Notes: a model not told the origin generated them from the sequence alone. A stretch of 64,000 bases of DNA from Spisula solida (GCA_947247005.1 OX365955.1:14861322-14925321); one strand, 5' to 3'; counted from the first letter of the stretch, positions 50,201-58,048 are shown. A program made the numbers and translations.

Positions 50201-52860
50201 TGAGGGAAGTGATTACAAGACGGTACTGTAAAATCTGATAAATAGGCGCGTAGTATTATTTTAAAGCCACTTTTGATATACGCATTCAATACACGTATTA
50301 CATATAAGTTAATATGCAACTTTTAACAATTATTTAGATACCCACCATGCCTATATAGTCACATATGCCTATTTTGACATTCAAGACAAGATCGGCATTA
50401 AGAAAACGAACATTAAACGTGTAAAGTCGGTTAAAGCTTTAGTAGCAGCAACCAGATCGCCTCCCAATAGTACTCTCAGTGCTTTGATTCATGCTGTATG
50501 CGTTGCAAATCCAGTGCACTAACTACTCGTAACCAACTGGACTTTGGTAGCGGCTTTTTGTATGGTGGTACCAATTGTACAAAGGGATGTATATATGCTC
50601 CTCACACTTTCAAACGTATCCAAATATGGTTGTATTGTTTCATAATATATTTAGAAATTTAGTAAGAATTGGCGCCATCCGTCAACGTAAGTATGGAATG
50701 AAATCACGAAATGAAATTGTACCTTTGTAATATAAACGCTATCAACAAGCTAAAGAATGGTAAAGCCCCTGGTCCCGACAGCATCCCACCCGAAGCATTG
50801 AAGTTATCAGCTGAAACAACTGCAAACATCATGATAGATCTGCTACAGTCGGTTTGGGATAAAGAAGAAGTGCCTAATGAATGGCGGAATGGCCACATAG
50901 TCAAACTTCCAAAGAAAGGAGACCTCAGCAATTGTCACAACTGGAGAGGAATACAGCTGCTGTCAATACCAAGTAAAGTCCTCACACGGATCATTCTGGA
51001 GAGAATTAGATCTGCAGTAGACACTAAACTGAGGGATGAGCAGGCGGGCTTCAGAGCTGGGAGATCTTGCACAGACCAGATAGCTACACTCCGGATCATC
51101 ATCGAACAGTCCCGAGAATGGCAATCCTCATTGTATATCAACTTTATTGATTACAAGAAGGCGTTCGACATGATAGACAGGACAGTTATCTGGACAATTT
51201 TACGCCACTATGGTATACCAGAGAAGATTGTAAGCATTATTCGAAGTATGTACAACAATACAACCTGTCAAGTCATCCACGACATGGAGCTATCATCTCC
51301 CTTCAGGGTCGACTGTGGAGTGAGACAAGGATGTCTACTGTCCCCGCTAATTTTCTCTATAGTGATAGATTGGGTGATGAGGACAACAACAGACCAACCA
51401 AGAGGCATACAATGGACTCAAACAACACGCCTTGAGGACCTAGACTTCGCTGACGACATTGGCCTACTGTCACACACTTTCCAGGACATGCAAAAGAAGA
51501 CCGAACGTCTTCAGACTGTGGCTGGACGCACTGGGCTGGAAGTGAATTCAAAGAAGACCAAGAGCCTAAGACTATTTACAGGCCAGGATACGCCAATCAC
51601 ATTGGAAGGAGAAGCTGTGGAAGATGTATCCCAGTTCACATATCTAGGCAGTGTAGTCAGCAAGACAGGAGGTACAGAGGAGGACATACAGGCCAGAATC
51701 AACAAGGCCCGACAGGCATTTGCCACTCTGAGACCAATCTGGAACAGCAGGTCCATCCACCTCAAGACAAAGCTGAGACTGTTCGAATCAAACGTAAAGA
51801 CAGTACTGTTGTATGGATCGGAAACTTGGAGACATACAAAGAGGCTAGACAACAAACTCCAAGTGTTCATAAATACCTGCCTCAGACAGATACTACATAT
51901 CAGGTGGCCAGATAGAATCACCAACCAAGAACTGTGGCGACGAACAAAACAGAGCCCCATTGTTGACGAGATAAAGCGACGGAAGTGGAGGTGGGTTGGT
52001 CACACACTAAGAAGGGACCAGTCTTCCATAGCACGCCAGTCTCTTGACTGGAACCCACAAGGAAACAGAAAGAGAGGTCGACCAGTCATGTCATGGCGAA
52101 GAACTTTGAATGCAGAACTACAGAAGATTAGGATGACCTGGAGGGAAGCCAAGCAGGTGGCTTTAGACCGAGTCCGCTGGCGAGCTGTGATAGAGGCCCT
52201 ATGTCCCAGAAGGGATGAAGAGGAATAAAAAAAAAAAATATATATAAAGTAAATGCATGTTTTGCCTATTCCATTGCATTGACGCATTTTGTTCTAATTC
52301 AGTTGTACAGTTCGTTTATTCAGGTATGTCACTTGTATACAAACATTGCAATATCATAAAATTGTATTTTTATTGTTTTAAACTTTTAAATTGGAGAAAA
52401 AGGCAGTGAAAAGCGATGCATTGTTCACTAAGCCACATACTAAAACACAACACATCTTTTAAAATAAGACATTGATAAGAGAAATTGCAATGTTTATGTA
52501 CACAATGATATGTAAACACGTGACTAGCCTGAATAATCGATTTATAATTGTAAGTGAGCTACTTTTTATCCTGTTTGTTTTGATGGTATTGCTTCAGAAC
52601 TTGTGAGCTCATGATTAAAATATAATGATATGACATCGTATGTCAACGCAAAAATAATGAAACAATTAAAACATTTTTTGTTAAATAAAATTTCTTAATA
52701 GCATACCAATCCACATAACCGTACTATCTGTGGGATGTTCTACTAGTATCCCAACCAGAAATCCAACTCCGACTCCAACACACGTCAGTATAATCAACAA
52801 GTTCTGTCTCACAAGTCCCGAACATTTTTCCCGACAAGTCTTCTGTCCGTTATAATCCAT
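20086..52860 (-). CDS. Gene B: divergent SLC1-family transporter, 11 coding exons, 488 aa
   Basis: Spliced CDS on the minus strand, in transcription order: 52707-52860, 44389-44463, 30752-30874, 28642-28726, 27268-27310, 26094-26220, 24961-25087, 23907-24140, 22892-23086, 21639-21773, 20086-20254. All introns are GT-AG and the frame is open for 1467 nt. Domains follow gene A: TM1, GELYIRMLKLM, PLVICSVITG, LLRNIVPDN, loop with NGT and NTT sequons, TPVGVASL, RKNPYRF, HP1, TM7, HP2, and TM8 with LDRFRSVTN. NMDGT reads GRSGS (356-360) and the Na1 aspartate is Q445, as in gene A. All ten intron positions and phases match gene A. Genomic span is 32.8 kb because introns 1 and 2 (8.2 and 13.5 kb) are full of repeats. 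The start MDYNGQKTCRE was chosen because TCRE aligns with gene A; an in-frame ATG at 52905 would add 15 residues. Confidence 0.92.
20830..21125 (-). mobile_element. tRNA-derived SINE in gene B intron 10
   Basis: On the minus strand it begins GGTGGCACAGTGGTCGAGTG and has GGATCGAGAGG as a B-box-like segment, then a non-tRNA body. A different family from the 15.8/35.0/40.9 kb SINEs. Right end is well defined, left end uncertain. Confidence 0.65.
21230..21320. mobile_element. Fragment of a second pogo-like MITE
   Basis: CAGTATAACTTCGTTATCTC near 21232 and CTCGAGATAAACC at 21278 resemble the ends of CAGT-type elements. Only one end is clear. A 13-base G run follows at 21425-21437. Confidence 0.45.
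21639..21773 (-). CDS. Gene B coding exon 10 (HP2 and first half of TM8)
   Basis: 135 nt, phase 2 to 2. It encodes ILLTWTSTLAIPSMPGSSLV, TVLILLSALSIPGEAAAMLF and ALEFFL. IPGEAAAMLFALEFFL is identical to gene A. Confidence 0.94.
22073..22500 (+). mobile_element. tRNA-derived SINE in gene B intron 9
   Basis: A tRNA-like segment (ATTGGTAGAGTGTCCGCTTC, B-box-like GGTTCGATCTC at about 22208) is flanked by a body shared with 1140-1530, including ATGGCACAATAAATAATGC, GATAGACGCTCAGTAT and CAATGGATAACATCAGCAAG. The 1.2 kb copy lacks the B box. Confidence 0.75.
22892..23086 (-). CDS. Gene B coding exon 9 (HP1, TM7, degenerate NMDGT motif)
   Basis: 195 nt, phase 2 to 2. It encodes MIALPESFISLENKNNVDQR, ISRLVAPLAATI, GRSGSAMYMSTSCFFIIQ. 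The NMDGT position is GRSGS, sharing G, R and S with gene A. Confidence 0.94.
23668..23875. mobile_element. MITE copy 1 with CCTAGG-type inverted ends, gene B intron 8
   Basis: Ends AAGCCTAGGCCACACTGAG and TTCAGGGGGACCTAGGCTT are inverted. It shares most of its length with 25805-26029, including ATCAGGACATCG, GAACAGGTTCCTCGTGGTCT and GAGAACATCGCCGATGT. It lies 31 bp from the exon 8 donor. Confidence 0.85.
23907..24140 (-). CDS. Gene B coding exon 8 (TM5 end, TM6, start of HP1)
   Basis: 234 nt, phase 2 to 2. It encodes STPVGVASLIAKTMATTHDL, a hydrophobic TM6, CRKNPYRFIASFMPSIMIVF and ATTST. The donor gtgagt lies 31 bp from a MITE (23668-23875). Confidence 0.94.
24420..24870. repeat. Imperfect tandem repeat in gene B intron 7
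   Basis: Four to six diverged units of about 65-70 bp with the shared core CAGCAGTGAGTTCGATATTC and AAACTCAAATTTC. Read in both directions near 24850, where a unit appears inverted. Confidence 0.65.
24961..25087 (-). CDS. Gene B coding exon 7 (TM5)
   Basis: 127 nt, phase 1 to 2. It encodes GLIIISAMFGVVAAEMKELC and EVFLAFFSAGTAIIMRLLRV LIW. It lacks one codon relative to gene A. Confidence 0.93.
25637..25744. mobile_element. Hairpin MITE in gene B intron 6
   Basis: Arms GTTAGAACATATTAAGTAAA and its complement TTTACTTAATATGTTCTAAC continue to AAAAAGG/CCTTTTT around the apex CTCGCTTCGCTTCGCTCGC. The arms are nearly perfect over about 40 bp. Confidence 0.9.
25805..26029. mobile_element. MITE copy 2 with CCTAGG-type inverted ends, gene B intron 6
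   Basis: Ends TAAGTCTAGGTCCCACTGAG and CCTCAGTTGGACCTAGGCTT. About 15 bp longer than copy 1 at 23668. A related string (TTGCTCGTGGTCTAGGGGAA) occurs in the large inverted repeat near 37818. Confidence 0.85.
26094..26220 (-). CDS. Gene B coding exon 6 (glycosylation loop)
   Basis: 127 nt, phase 0 to 1. It encodes TQTKYEYSTQTVPIFNGTDN, TTITVREMTSKYVGS and NSTNILG. Sequons NGT, NTT and NST are visible in the loop region. Confidence 0.93.
27055..27270. repeat. Palindromic CGTACGG-rich repeat next to gene B exon 5
   Basis: Strings such as TACGAGNNTCGTACGGATATCG occur about four times within 200 bp, with GAGCTGTGACC and GCTTTGTGACCGTAG nearby. Possibly a decayed MITE that reaches the exon 5 donor. 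Confidence 0.5.
27268..27310 (-). CDS. Gene B coding exon 5
   Basis: 43 nt, phase 2 to 0, encoding NIVPDNMLSACFQQ between a ttcag acceptor and a gtaagg donor. Same length as in gene A. Confidence 0.93.
28230..28300. repeat. Short dispersed repeat in gene B intron 4
   Basis: AATAATAAAGACTTTATTTA, GAGGCAACACAGTTGG and CCAGTCTTCCCTGTGAGCCT match 7840-7925. It looks like the 3' end of a retroelement, but the parent is not in the window. Confidence 0.6.
28642..28726 (-). CDS. Gene B coding exon 4
   Basis: 85 nt, phase 1 to 2. It encodes GEGIQSNVDARKLTTVVMET and EDIFADLLR. The TEDIFADLLR end is identical to gene A. Confidence 0.92.
29397..30137. mobile_element. 740-bp TIR element in gene B intron 3
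   Basis: Left end CTACACTATAGGTATAGTAA (29402) is mirrored by TTACTGTACCTATAGTGTAG (30113). Inverted similarity continues inward: GACTGATCCT, ACAGGTCGAATGC, and TTTCTGTACCGCTTAA against AGCGGTACAGAAAC. The right half holds a 55-codon ORF (29938-30102, MAEANYFQSMLLNFCF) in good start context. No transposase domain is recognised. Confidence 0.8.
30752..30874 (-). CDS. Gene B coding exon 3 (TM3)
   Basis: 123 nt, phase 1 to 1. It encodes GSARMDHRTNGRVSC then a membrane segment with YILVTN and LCLLLKPG. Same length as gene A exon 3. Confidence 0.93.
30875..32890. other. Gene B intron 2, part before the large inverted repeat
   Basis: AT-rich, no gene. A small palindrome at about 32309-32357 (ATGCGAATTTTATTCGAGGA / CTCGAATAATTCGCTATTAGCAT type) has the apex GGACTTCGCGCTCG. 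Two B-box-like strings at 31251 and 31353 have no matching A box. Confidence 0.5.
33240..33720. repeat. AGATAGCTCA motif cluster (left arm)
   Basis: The motif AGATAGCTCAaaATAaTCCT, whole or partial, occurs at about 33256, 33388 (inverted), 33504, 33620 and 33677, and is mirrored in the right arm (42470-42930). It may mark an older element inside the arms. Confidence 0.65.
34983..35303 (+). mobile_element. tRNA-derived SINE in the left arm
   Basis: Head GGAGCAGTGGCATAGAGGTA with a B box near CCGGGTTCATTCCCC, then a body ending GACATTTTAAC-type sequence in the opposite sense. It is matched by 40862-41166 in the right arm, so it was present before the arms were duplicated. Confidence 0.9.
36359..36800. 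other. Spacer of the large inverted repeat
   Basis: 442 bp unique to the centre. Minus-strand open frames (36483-36671, 36204-36464) contain KRGRKRRP and TTRRCEVC, which could be a decayed transposase end, but no family is recognised with confidence. Confidence 0.45.
36899..37640. mobile_element. 740-bp MITE, copy 1 (inside the right arm)
   Basis: Ends TTGGGAGGCG (36900) and CGCCTCCCAA (37609-37618) are exact inverted repeats; the shared sequence runs on to GTGCTTTGATT. It is nearly identical to 49746-50489. The left arm of the large repeat lacks it: the uninterrupted site there reads CCTGAGGAAAAAAGGAATCG. Confidence 0.92.
38632..40852 (+). mobile_element. GGAC-type element inserted in the right arm
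   Basis: It opens CAAGAGGGCCATGATGGCCC, CGCTCACCTG and closes GGACGGACGGACGACGG, CAGGTGAGCTAAAAAG, as the element at 3640-4888. Internal 150-bp modules (GGGGCCAATATTGACCC) occur at 38866, 40350 and 40505. Comparison with the left arm shows a clean insertion between AACATTAAA and AAGTTCAGCTG. It is split by the element at 38939-40265. Confidence 0.92.
38939..40265. mobile_element. 1.33-kb TIR element at a TA target (Tc1/mariner-like, non-autonomous)
   Basis: Terminal inverted repeats of about 85 bp: CGAGGGCCATTCTGAAAGTT... and ...AACTTTCAGAATGCCCCTCG. TA flanks both ends (38937-38938, 40266-40267). Removing it and one TA rejoins a module that reads AAATATCTAAGCTCTATGCC in the sister modules at 40421 and 40577. 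The longest ORF (92 aa, minus) shows no transposase motif. Confidence 0.92.
40862..41166 (-). mobile_element. tRNA-derived SINE in the right arm
   Basis: Minus strand: GGAGCAGTGGCATAGAGGTA, B box GGGTTCAATCCCCGTCTGG, same body as 34983-35303. The head is closest to a consensus A and B box among the three copies. Confidence 0.92.
44389..44463 (-). CDS. Gene B coding exon 2 (TM2)
   Basis: 75 nt, phase 1 to 1, acceptor ataacag, donor gtaagt. It encodes GMAGELYIRMLKLMVIPLVI and CSVITG. It is 8.2 kb from exon 1 and 13.5 kb from exon 3. Confidence 0.94.
44490..44745 (+). repeat. Dispersed repeat next to gene B exon 2
   Basis: It shares ACATTGCAATAT, AAAATAAGACATCGATAA, AGAAATTGCAATGTTTATAT and AATCGATTTA with 52330-52550, and the outer part with 18130-18330 inverted. 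The far end lies 27 bp from the exon 2 acceptor. Confidence 0.65.
44825..44960 (+). repeat. Dispersed repeat in gene B intron 1
   Basis: TTTCTGTGCTCGGCTG, GTGAGTGCTGTCTTTCCTGT and TCCGATTTTTTA match the copy at 8970-9095 in gene A. Confidence 0.6.
44990..46740. repeat. 70-bp satellite array, about 24 copies, two subtypes
   Basis: Regular 70-bp period from about 45110, with degenerate units before it and to about 46980 after. Units fall into two types: GGCACCGATCACTTCAACAT and GGCACCAATCCCTTCAACAC. The remainder (GTAATAAAGGCACATGATAC, GAGATAAGAATCACTAC) is nearly invariant. Types alternate in places, suggesting a 140-bp higher-order unit. A 3-bp insertion (CACAGTCATG) marks one unit near 46476. 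Confidence 0.97.
47345..49245 (-). mobile_element. LINE fragment with reverse transcriptase, minus strand
   Basis: One reading frame runs from about 49240 to 47667. It contains RT motif A (AFVDFTKAFDY), TLGVRQGECCSPFLFS, the catalytic YADD (YADDIVLFADS) and the C-terminal region with a CxxC...H...C-type end (CQTCNILEDEYHFVLECQ). It is broken by one in-frame TAA at 48714-48716. The 5' part, including any endonuclease, is missing. The 3' tail ends near GATAGATAGTTTATTTCAAT. The clade was not determined. It lies in intron 1 of gene B, in the same orientation. Confidence 0.9.
47667..49240 (-). pseudogene. Reverse transcriptase ORF of the LINE, interrupted by one stop
   Basis: Two open segments (49240-48717 and 48713-47667) share the same frame. 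Sequence on both sides of the stop still reads as one RT plus thumb/C-terminal domain (after the stop: FYYADQEIEIVKTFKYLGIV). This is a dead copy with little decay beyond the 5' truncation. Confidence 0.85.
49446..49568. mobile_element. Hairpin MITE in gene B intron 1
   Basis: Arms ATGATATAAGTTAGAAAGAA and the mirrored TTCTATAACTTAATAGTATC AT flank TGTTTATTTTGTC / GACAAAATAAGACA and the apex TCGGGCTACGCCCTCGA. Similar apex style to 25637-25744. Confidence 0.85.
49746..50489. mobile_element. 740-bp MITE, copy 2, gene B intron 1
   Basis: Ends TTGGGAGGCG (49747) and CGCCTCCCAA (50458-50467). Same orientation and nearly the same sequence as 36899-37640 over the full length, including the stretch after the right inverted end. 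Non-coding. Confidence 0.92.
50711..52250 (+). mobile_element. 5'-truncated LINE with open reverse transcriptase ORF
   Basis: The ORF 50711-52228 (505 codons) encodes a non-LTR reverse transcriptase: NGKAPGPDSIPPEALK, LPKKGDLSNCHNWRGIQLLS, DEQAGFRAGRSCTDQ, YINFIDYKKAFD, VRQGCLLSPLIFS, catalytic FADD in LDFADDIGLLS, FTYLGSVVSKTGG, then the C-terminal block (KRRKWRWVGHTLRR, NRKRGRPVMSWRR). The endonuclease domain is absent and real homology starts near residue 9, so the copy is 5'-truncated. An A-rich tail (52226-52240) follows the stop. No internal stop suggests a recent insertion. It is antisense to gene B. Clade not assigned. Confidence 0.93.
52310..52560 (+). repeat. Dispersed repeat upstream in gene B intron 1
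   Basis: CGTTTATTCAGGTATGTCAC, ACATTGCAATATCATAA, AAAATAAGACATTGATAA, AGAAATTGCAATGTTTATGT and AATCGATTTATA. The most complete of three copies (others near 18130-18330 inverted and 44490-44745). Confidence 0.75.
52707..52860 (-). CDS. Gene B coding exon 1 (N-terminus and TM1)
   Basis: It encodes MDYNGQKTCREKCSGLVRQN followed by a Gly/Val-rich TM1 and DSTVMWI, ending phase 1 before gtatgc. TM1 core GVGVGFLVG is identical to gene A. Confidence 0.88.
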
Positions 52861-54360
52861 TGTACGGTTCTTGTATATTACTACACATTCAGGGAGTAAG
52901 ACCAAAAACGAAATGCTTTCAAGCTTGTTTACATATGTATAATGTTCACCAAGCGTTTCGTTGAATCACTTTATATCTCTGTCCTCATTGACGAAAACTG
53001 TTACTGTGAGCGACAATCTATTATAAAGAAATACGTTATATTTATAGTTCTATACTTAAACGCAAAGGAAACGCAACAAGATATTATCTGCAATTTATAT
53101 CCAAATTTAAAAAATATACTAGTACCCAAATTAAAAAAGTGTACTTATACATAGGCGACGTCAAAACGCGTCCCTATTTTTCCCGATAGATTACTCCCTG
53201 CTTTTTCCCTAGCTGTCTCATAGCATTTTAGCTAATGCGCGTTTAAATAATTAAGCTAATCACACATTTTTGGCGTTCTTCGGTTACACGTGGTCACCCA
53301 CTGTGACAGTCGTGAACTCTGAGGTCAACAGAGGCGTTGCTTCCCTACATGCCGTGCAGTTCTTTCCAGAAAGTAGACAAAACAAAAATGGGTATGTGTT
53401 ATAGGAGCGTCCAACCGAGCTGAAATTTCTTGAATTTTAGACTAAGAACAGTCCTCAGATCACCTACGACAGTATAATTTATTTTCAAAGATTTCCGGGA
53501 GATCGGACCCCCGGACCTCCCTACACTAACATAACCTAAACATTTATTTTCAACAAGACCGTATCAAAGCATCCGATAAGATATCACACAACGATGCACA
53601 CCAAAAAATGAGCAGCATTGAAATGTAATTGACCGGTGCATCGAGCCTACAGGGAACTCGGACACGTTGCTTTCTATCGAGCACCATAACGCATTGGACG
53701 TCGGATATGTTTTCATGATATTTATATTTTCTAACCAGCCTGCCCCCAGCACAAGTTACAGCACGAATGAAAACGCCTGAATCTGTTTTGTTTTGTGTGC
53801 ACGAGAGATTTGTTGATTTGGGAGTCAGCACTAAGAATGACACACATTTTGATTTCAATTGGACATTAAGTTCACGTTGCAAACAAACTATACTACATAC
53901 AAACATGATGAAAAGTGGTTTATACATTCAATCTCATACATGTCAAATTTGCTTCGTTTCTTTTCCGTTTAAGTATAAAATAAATGATACATTCGAATTT
54001 GTGTTGTTATCAAATAAGCGGTAAAAGCTACTTGGGATACATCAGAATCATACAGCCGTTAGCTTTAAGCAATCAAAATTGATGTATTAGATTGATCTAC
54101 CAAATGCGCCGTTTCTGATTTATTATTTTAGGTTAATAAAGTTCAAAAAACCTTTAGCGCGATAAATTAATACAAAACAATCATGATAAAGTTTAAAGAT
54201 AAAGTCAACCGACACAAACACTAACCTTGTTTTCAAGGCTATAGGTAGCCTACCTCGGCGAGCTATACCGTTTCTGAGTATATATACGTACTGTGTATAG
54301 ATAAAGTTTTGATCCGTAAACCATGAACAACACGATGAGTCCATTTGGGTTGGTAAACTA
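52861..54360. other. Upstream flank of gene B
   Basis: This should contain the 5' UTR and promoter of gene B; no TATA box or first exon can be assigned with confidence. ORFs at 53550-53927 and 53767-54024 overlap on opposite strands and match nothing I recognise. Confidence 0.4.
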
Positions 54361-54363
54361 AAA

Positions 54364-54622
54364 GACCGCGACGTGGTCGAGTGATTAGGTCGCCCGCCTT
54401 GGAAGCGGGAGATATCATGGATAGTTGGGTTAGAACTGATGCGATAGGTTGGTGAGCCGCCAGCTAGGTATAGACTTGTAACCGTAGGTACATCTTTGCC
54501 AGGGAACCGCTAATAAGAGAAGAGATTCGGGAGGTACTGTTTGCACGAAAGATAGGTGTCTCATAAGTCAAATTGGCTTGCGTTTCAATAGCGGTGATAA
54601 TAATAGTCAACAAAACCTTTAC
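54364..54622 (+). mobile_element. tRNA-Ser-like SINE
   Basis: Head GACGTGGTCGAGTGATTAGG, then CGCCCGCCTTGGAAGCGGGA as an anticodon-like arm, and GTTGGGTTAGAAC as a weakened B box. The body continues about 180 bp to ATAATAATAG. The loss of the B-box consensus and of acceptor pairing argues against a functional tRNA gene. Confidence 0.75.
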
Positions 54623-55059
54623 CTTTTACTATAACTTACTACCTTCATTAGTCATTAATAATATTAATGATATGATAATTAATGCTCTCTATAAGCAATC
54701 TATTGCCAGTTTTATGCAGCTATCAACTGAAAATATATGCGAATAAATTCGATGGTTCGAATACCTTACCGATATAGCTATTGCACAAATATGGGTAATA
54801 ATTTACTTGACTGTTATATAGGTATTGTACCACAGGCTACCACAATACAATTCCATTTACCATTATTACGCTCAATACAAATGTGTGTAAATATGGGGTA
54901 AACAAAATTAAATACATACAGCTCAGGCTGCATACATAAATGTGCAATATTTGTGCATTTTTACACCGGGTTTCCCTTTAGATATTTATTGGTTCATCGT
55001 GTGTGCAAAACTAGGTCACTAGGCATGTTTAATTAAAAACTTGTGGACGTTATTTTATT

Positions 55060-55376
55060 TATTTTGCTTTTATTTATCCTCGCCACCGGATAATCCATAT
55101 GGGCGAGGCCCCCAGAAGAGGCTAGTCACTTTAGTGTTTGGGGGATAGTACATGATACAGAAGATGCTCCAATTCCAGAAGCATGTCTGGTTCTTTTACG
55201 TGCCGATGTAAAGCCTCGCTTAACGTCTCGTCCGAAAGACTGTTAGTAAGTTTAGTTATGTTAGGTGGGAAACACTGAAAAGCATTTCACTTTTTGACCG
55301 TCTGGAGTAGGGATCGAACCCACACCCTTCAGATCAGCAGTCAGTAGCCCTTACCACAAGACCACGAGTCCACCTT
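55060..55376 (-). mobile_element. tRNA-derived SINE
   Basis: Minus strand: GGTGGACTCGTGGTCTTGTG, GGTAAGGGCTACTGACTGCT, and a perfect B box in GTGGGTTCGATCCCTACTCC. The body includes GAGGCTTTACATCGGCACGT and ends in an A/T-rich tail near 55060. Confidence 0.85.
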
Positions 55377-55828
55377 GTGGACGTTAGATGTCACACGTTC
55401 GACTTTATATCTTTATAATTCCAAAGTCAGCAAATCCCTGCATTCTGATTGGCTAAGACGTGACGTTTACACATCAGTGAACCTCCGTTTTCACTAATCG
55501 GAACCCTCGGACGTTACTGACGTAAACGTTCTAGACGCATGTGTGCGGAGTAAGTCAAACTGCAAAGGCCCATCACAACTGTACAAGCTCTTATAGATTA
55601 ATTTTGATATAGAATATTACCTACATGTATGTTCATTCCCTGATTTTGTGTTTACGTAAGGAACTAAGCATCTAAACACATTTTGCTTAGCAAACGTATT
55701 TCACCAAACGTCACGTTATGGTGACGTCACATTTACGACGTCATTAAATCAAGGCCATTTTTTTAAAAAGCTCGGGAGTAAATTCAATGTTTTCATTGAT
55801 ATTTATGTGATTAAGCGTCAGTTTGGAA

Positions 55829-55995
55829 TTATAAGGATTAAACGACCATTTGTTGACGTTCACTGATGTGTAAACACCCGATCTGAAGCAACACATTGAG
55901 TAAAGCCCCAAAGGGGCTTTATGTTAAATGGGTGCCTTCAGATCGGGTGTTTACACATCAGTGAACGTCAACAAATGGTCGTTTAATCCTATAAT
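55829..55995. mobile_element. Near-perfect palindromic hairpin
   Basis: Arm ATTAAACGACCATTTGTTGA, CGTTCACTGATGTGTAAACA, CCCGATCTGAAG is mirrored exactly by CTTCAGATCGGGTGTTTACA ... GGTCGTTTAAT around the apex AAAGCCCCAAAGGGGCTTT. A related arm piece (TTTACACATCAGTGAACCTC) lies at 55467. Confidence 0.92.
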
Positions 55996-57666
55996 GAATC
56001 ATGATTACATTGGTCAACTATTTAAAAATATAGCGAAAATTTAATTTTGGTCATCAGTGAACAAAAACACTTGAGCGAGTTAGGACCATCTTGGCTCCCT
56101 TATTTTGACTAGTACGGTACCATTACAACAGTTTCTACGCACAACTTAAATATTTTATTTGACCAAAACATATACAAAGTTTATTTCCAATACGATACAT
56201 AATGTGGCAAGTTGAAAATGTTAACAACAACATAGATATATCAGTATTAAACTGTCCCTGCATACATGCATGTACAAAAAGACAAAAACAATAATAGGTG
56301 ATCCATTCGCCCAGCAAACCTGGGCGGTGAGATCATTAAGACGGCATTGTACGTATTTTGCGCGTTTTTAGCCCATCCAAAAATTTGGTCACCCCTATTG
56401 ATCTGAGATTTGTGTGTACCAGTTTTGGCGGGAAACGGGTACTCTGAGGATATGAATGAAAATCATTTCGATTTCATTAATGTCAACAAATTTGTTGCTC
56501 ATAAATTATCTTTTATGTTTTTATGATTTTTAAGAATATTCCATAAGATTACGAAACACCCCAGTCCGCAAAAAACATTAACCGCTTCTGTGCCACGGGG
56601 GCCTATTTGGCCTATTATTGTTTACTACGTTGAGTGCCAACGGGCCTATTTGGCCTATTTTTATATGGACTTAAGGAACCTGAAAATATTACATCTAAAC
56701 ATCGTACGAAAGGGTTCAGATGTAAACAAGTAAGGGTCAAAACATTATGACGTCATTTCCGGTGGAATTCGGACATGACATCATGCGTCTGACGACGTTA
56801 ATATTGGCGCCATTTCGCGGATCGCGCATCAAAATTGACCACCGAAAAAGTGATTAATTATGCAGTTTATAGACGGTTGCACACAAATAAACAATTTACA
56901 ATAGTTGAAAAATGATAACTCTTCAGTCTGATTACAAAAGTAATTAAATATTCGTGTTTGATACTCAGTAATTGTGTTACGAAATTTGCGTGATTTTCAC
57001 ATCATTTTGACACAGGCTATCGTTAATTACGCATAAACTATGGATATAATAATGATCTATATAGCTTAGTTTTCTACTACTGAAAATTTAGTACCATTCC
57101 ATTGAACAATTAGCAAATGAATGTATAGTTTGTAACACTTGTATACATACAAGACGTGTTAATTTTCTACGCAACGTTGTATGACGTCAAACCAATTAAT
57201 GAAGCAAACTCGACATCTTTAATGATATATAGGACTCGATATTGTTGAAATGTATGTTGCAAATTTCCTGCTATCATACATGTTCTATAAACACTGCACA
57301 CCTTTATCACGAACATGACCCGCGGGCAAAATAACACACAAGAAGGCCCAACCATGGCGTTTCCAGGGATCAATAATACAGTTTAGCACATTTATGAATA
57401 AAATTATATCTGTCCTCACATACTGCGTCATATTTTCTTCCAAAACTTCAGGCACCGGGTTAGAAGTTCAATGTGGTACATTTCATTCAATAAATAAAAT
57501 AAAACAAAATAATTATATTGGACAACATCCGTATAGATCTACGTCTTTGTAACGAGACCCGAACATAATGAAACAATCATTATAACACTGACTACCATAT
57601 TTTTAAACACACGTAAATCCATTAACCATTTACTGACAGTCCCAAATAAGAAACCAACAACTGAAC
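55996..57666. other. Intergenic, no gene recognised
   Basis: Contains a short repeat GGCCTATTTGGCCTAT at about 56610 and 56643. Otherwise nothing that can be supported. Confidence 0.4.
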
Positions 57667-58048
57667 TGAAGATGTCGATCCCCTGTGATAATAATACCTG
57701 GGTCACACATCTAATCAGATCGCTGTTCGATGATCGGCCTGTGTACTTCTTGACTGACAGGGCCGGCCGGGGGTGGACATCAGGGCATTGTCGGACAAAA
57801 TCAATACGCGGTTTAGCGACACATATATTTGTCGGTGACCGTCCGATGACCGGGCGATTTTCGCCCGATATGTGACGGACATCGAAAGATCAGCAAGCAA
57901 TGCCCAACCGACATCCATCAAACAGGAATCAATACTGGCGTAGGGCGGGTGAACGATGCTTAAACATCGGGTGTACATCAGATGGGTACACTGACATCGT
58001 CCAGCGTCCGGGTGGACATCATCCGTCATCCGGATGATGTGTGACCCA
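57667..58048. mobile_element. MITE copy with CTGGGTCACACATC ends
   Basis: Left CTGGGTCACACATC (57698) and right GATGATGTGTGACCCAG (58032-58048) are inverted repeats. A diverged direct copy lies at 59494-59725, sharing GAAGATGTCGA, GACAAAATCAA, TTGTCGGTGACC and TCCGTCATC-GGATGATNTGTGA. Confidence 0.85.

Noticed and set aside
53550..53927. 125-codon minus-strand ORF upstream of gene B
   Set aside because: A competing ORF lies on the other strand, there is no recognisable domain, and no splice context.
54364..54440. Possible tRNA-Ser gene
   Set aside because: The B box is degraded and the sequence continues into a SINE-like body, so it is called a SINE.
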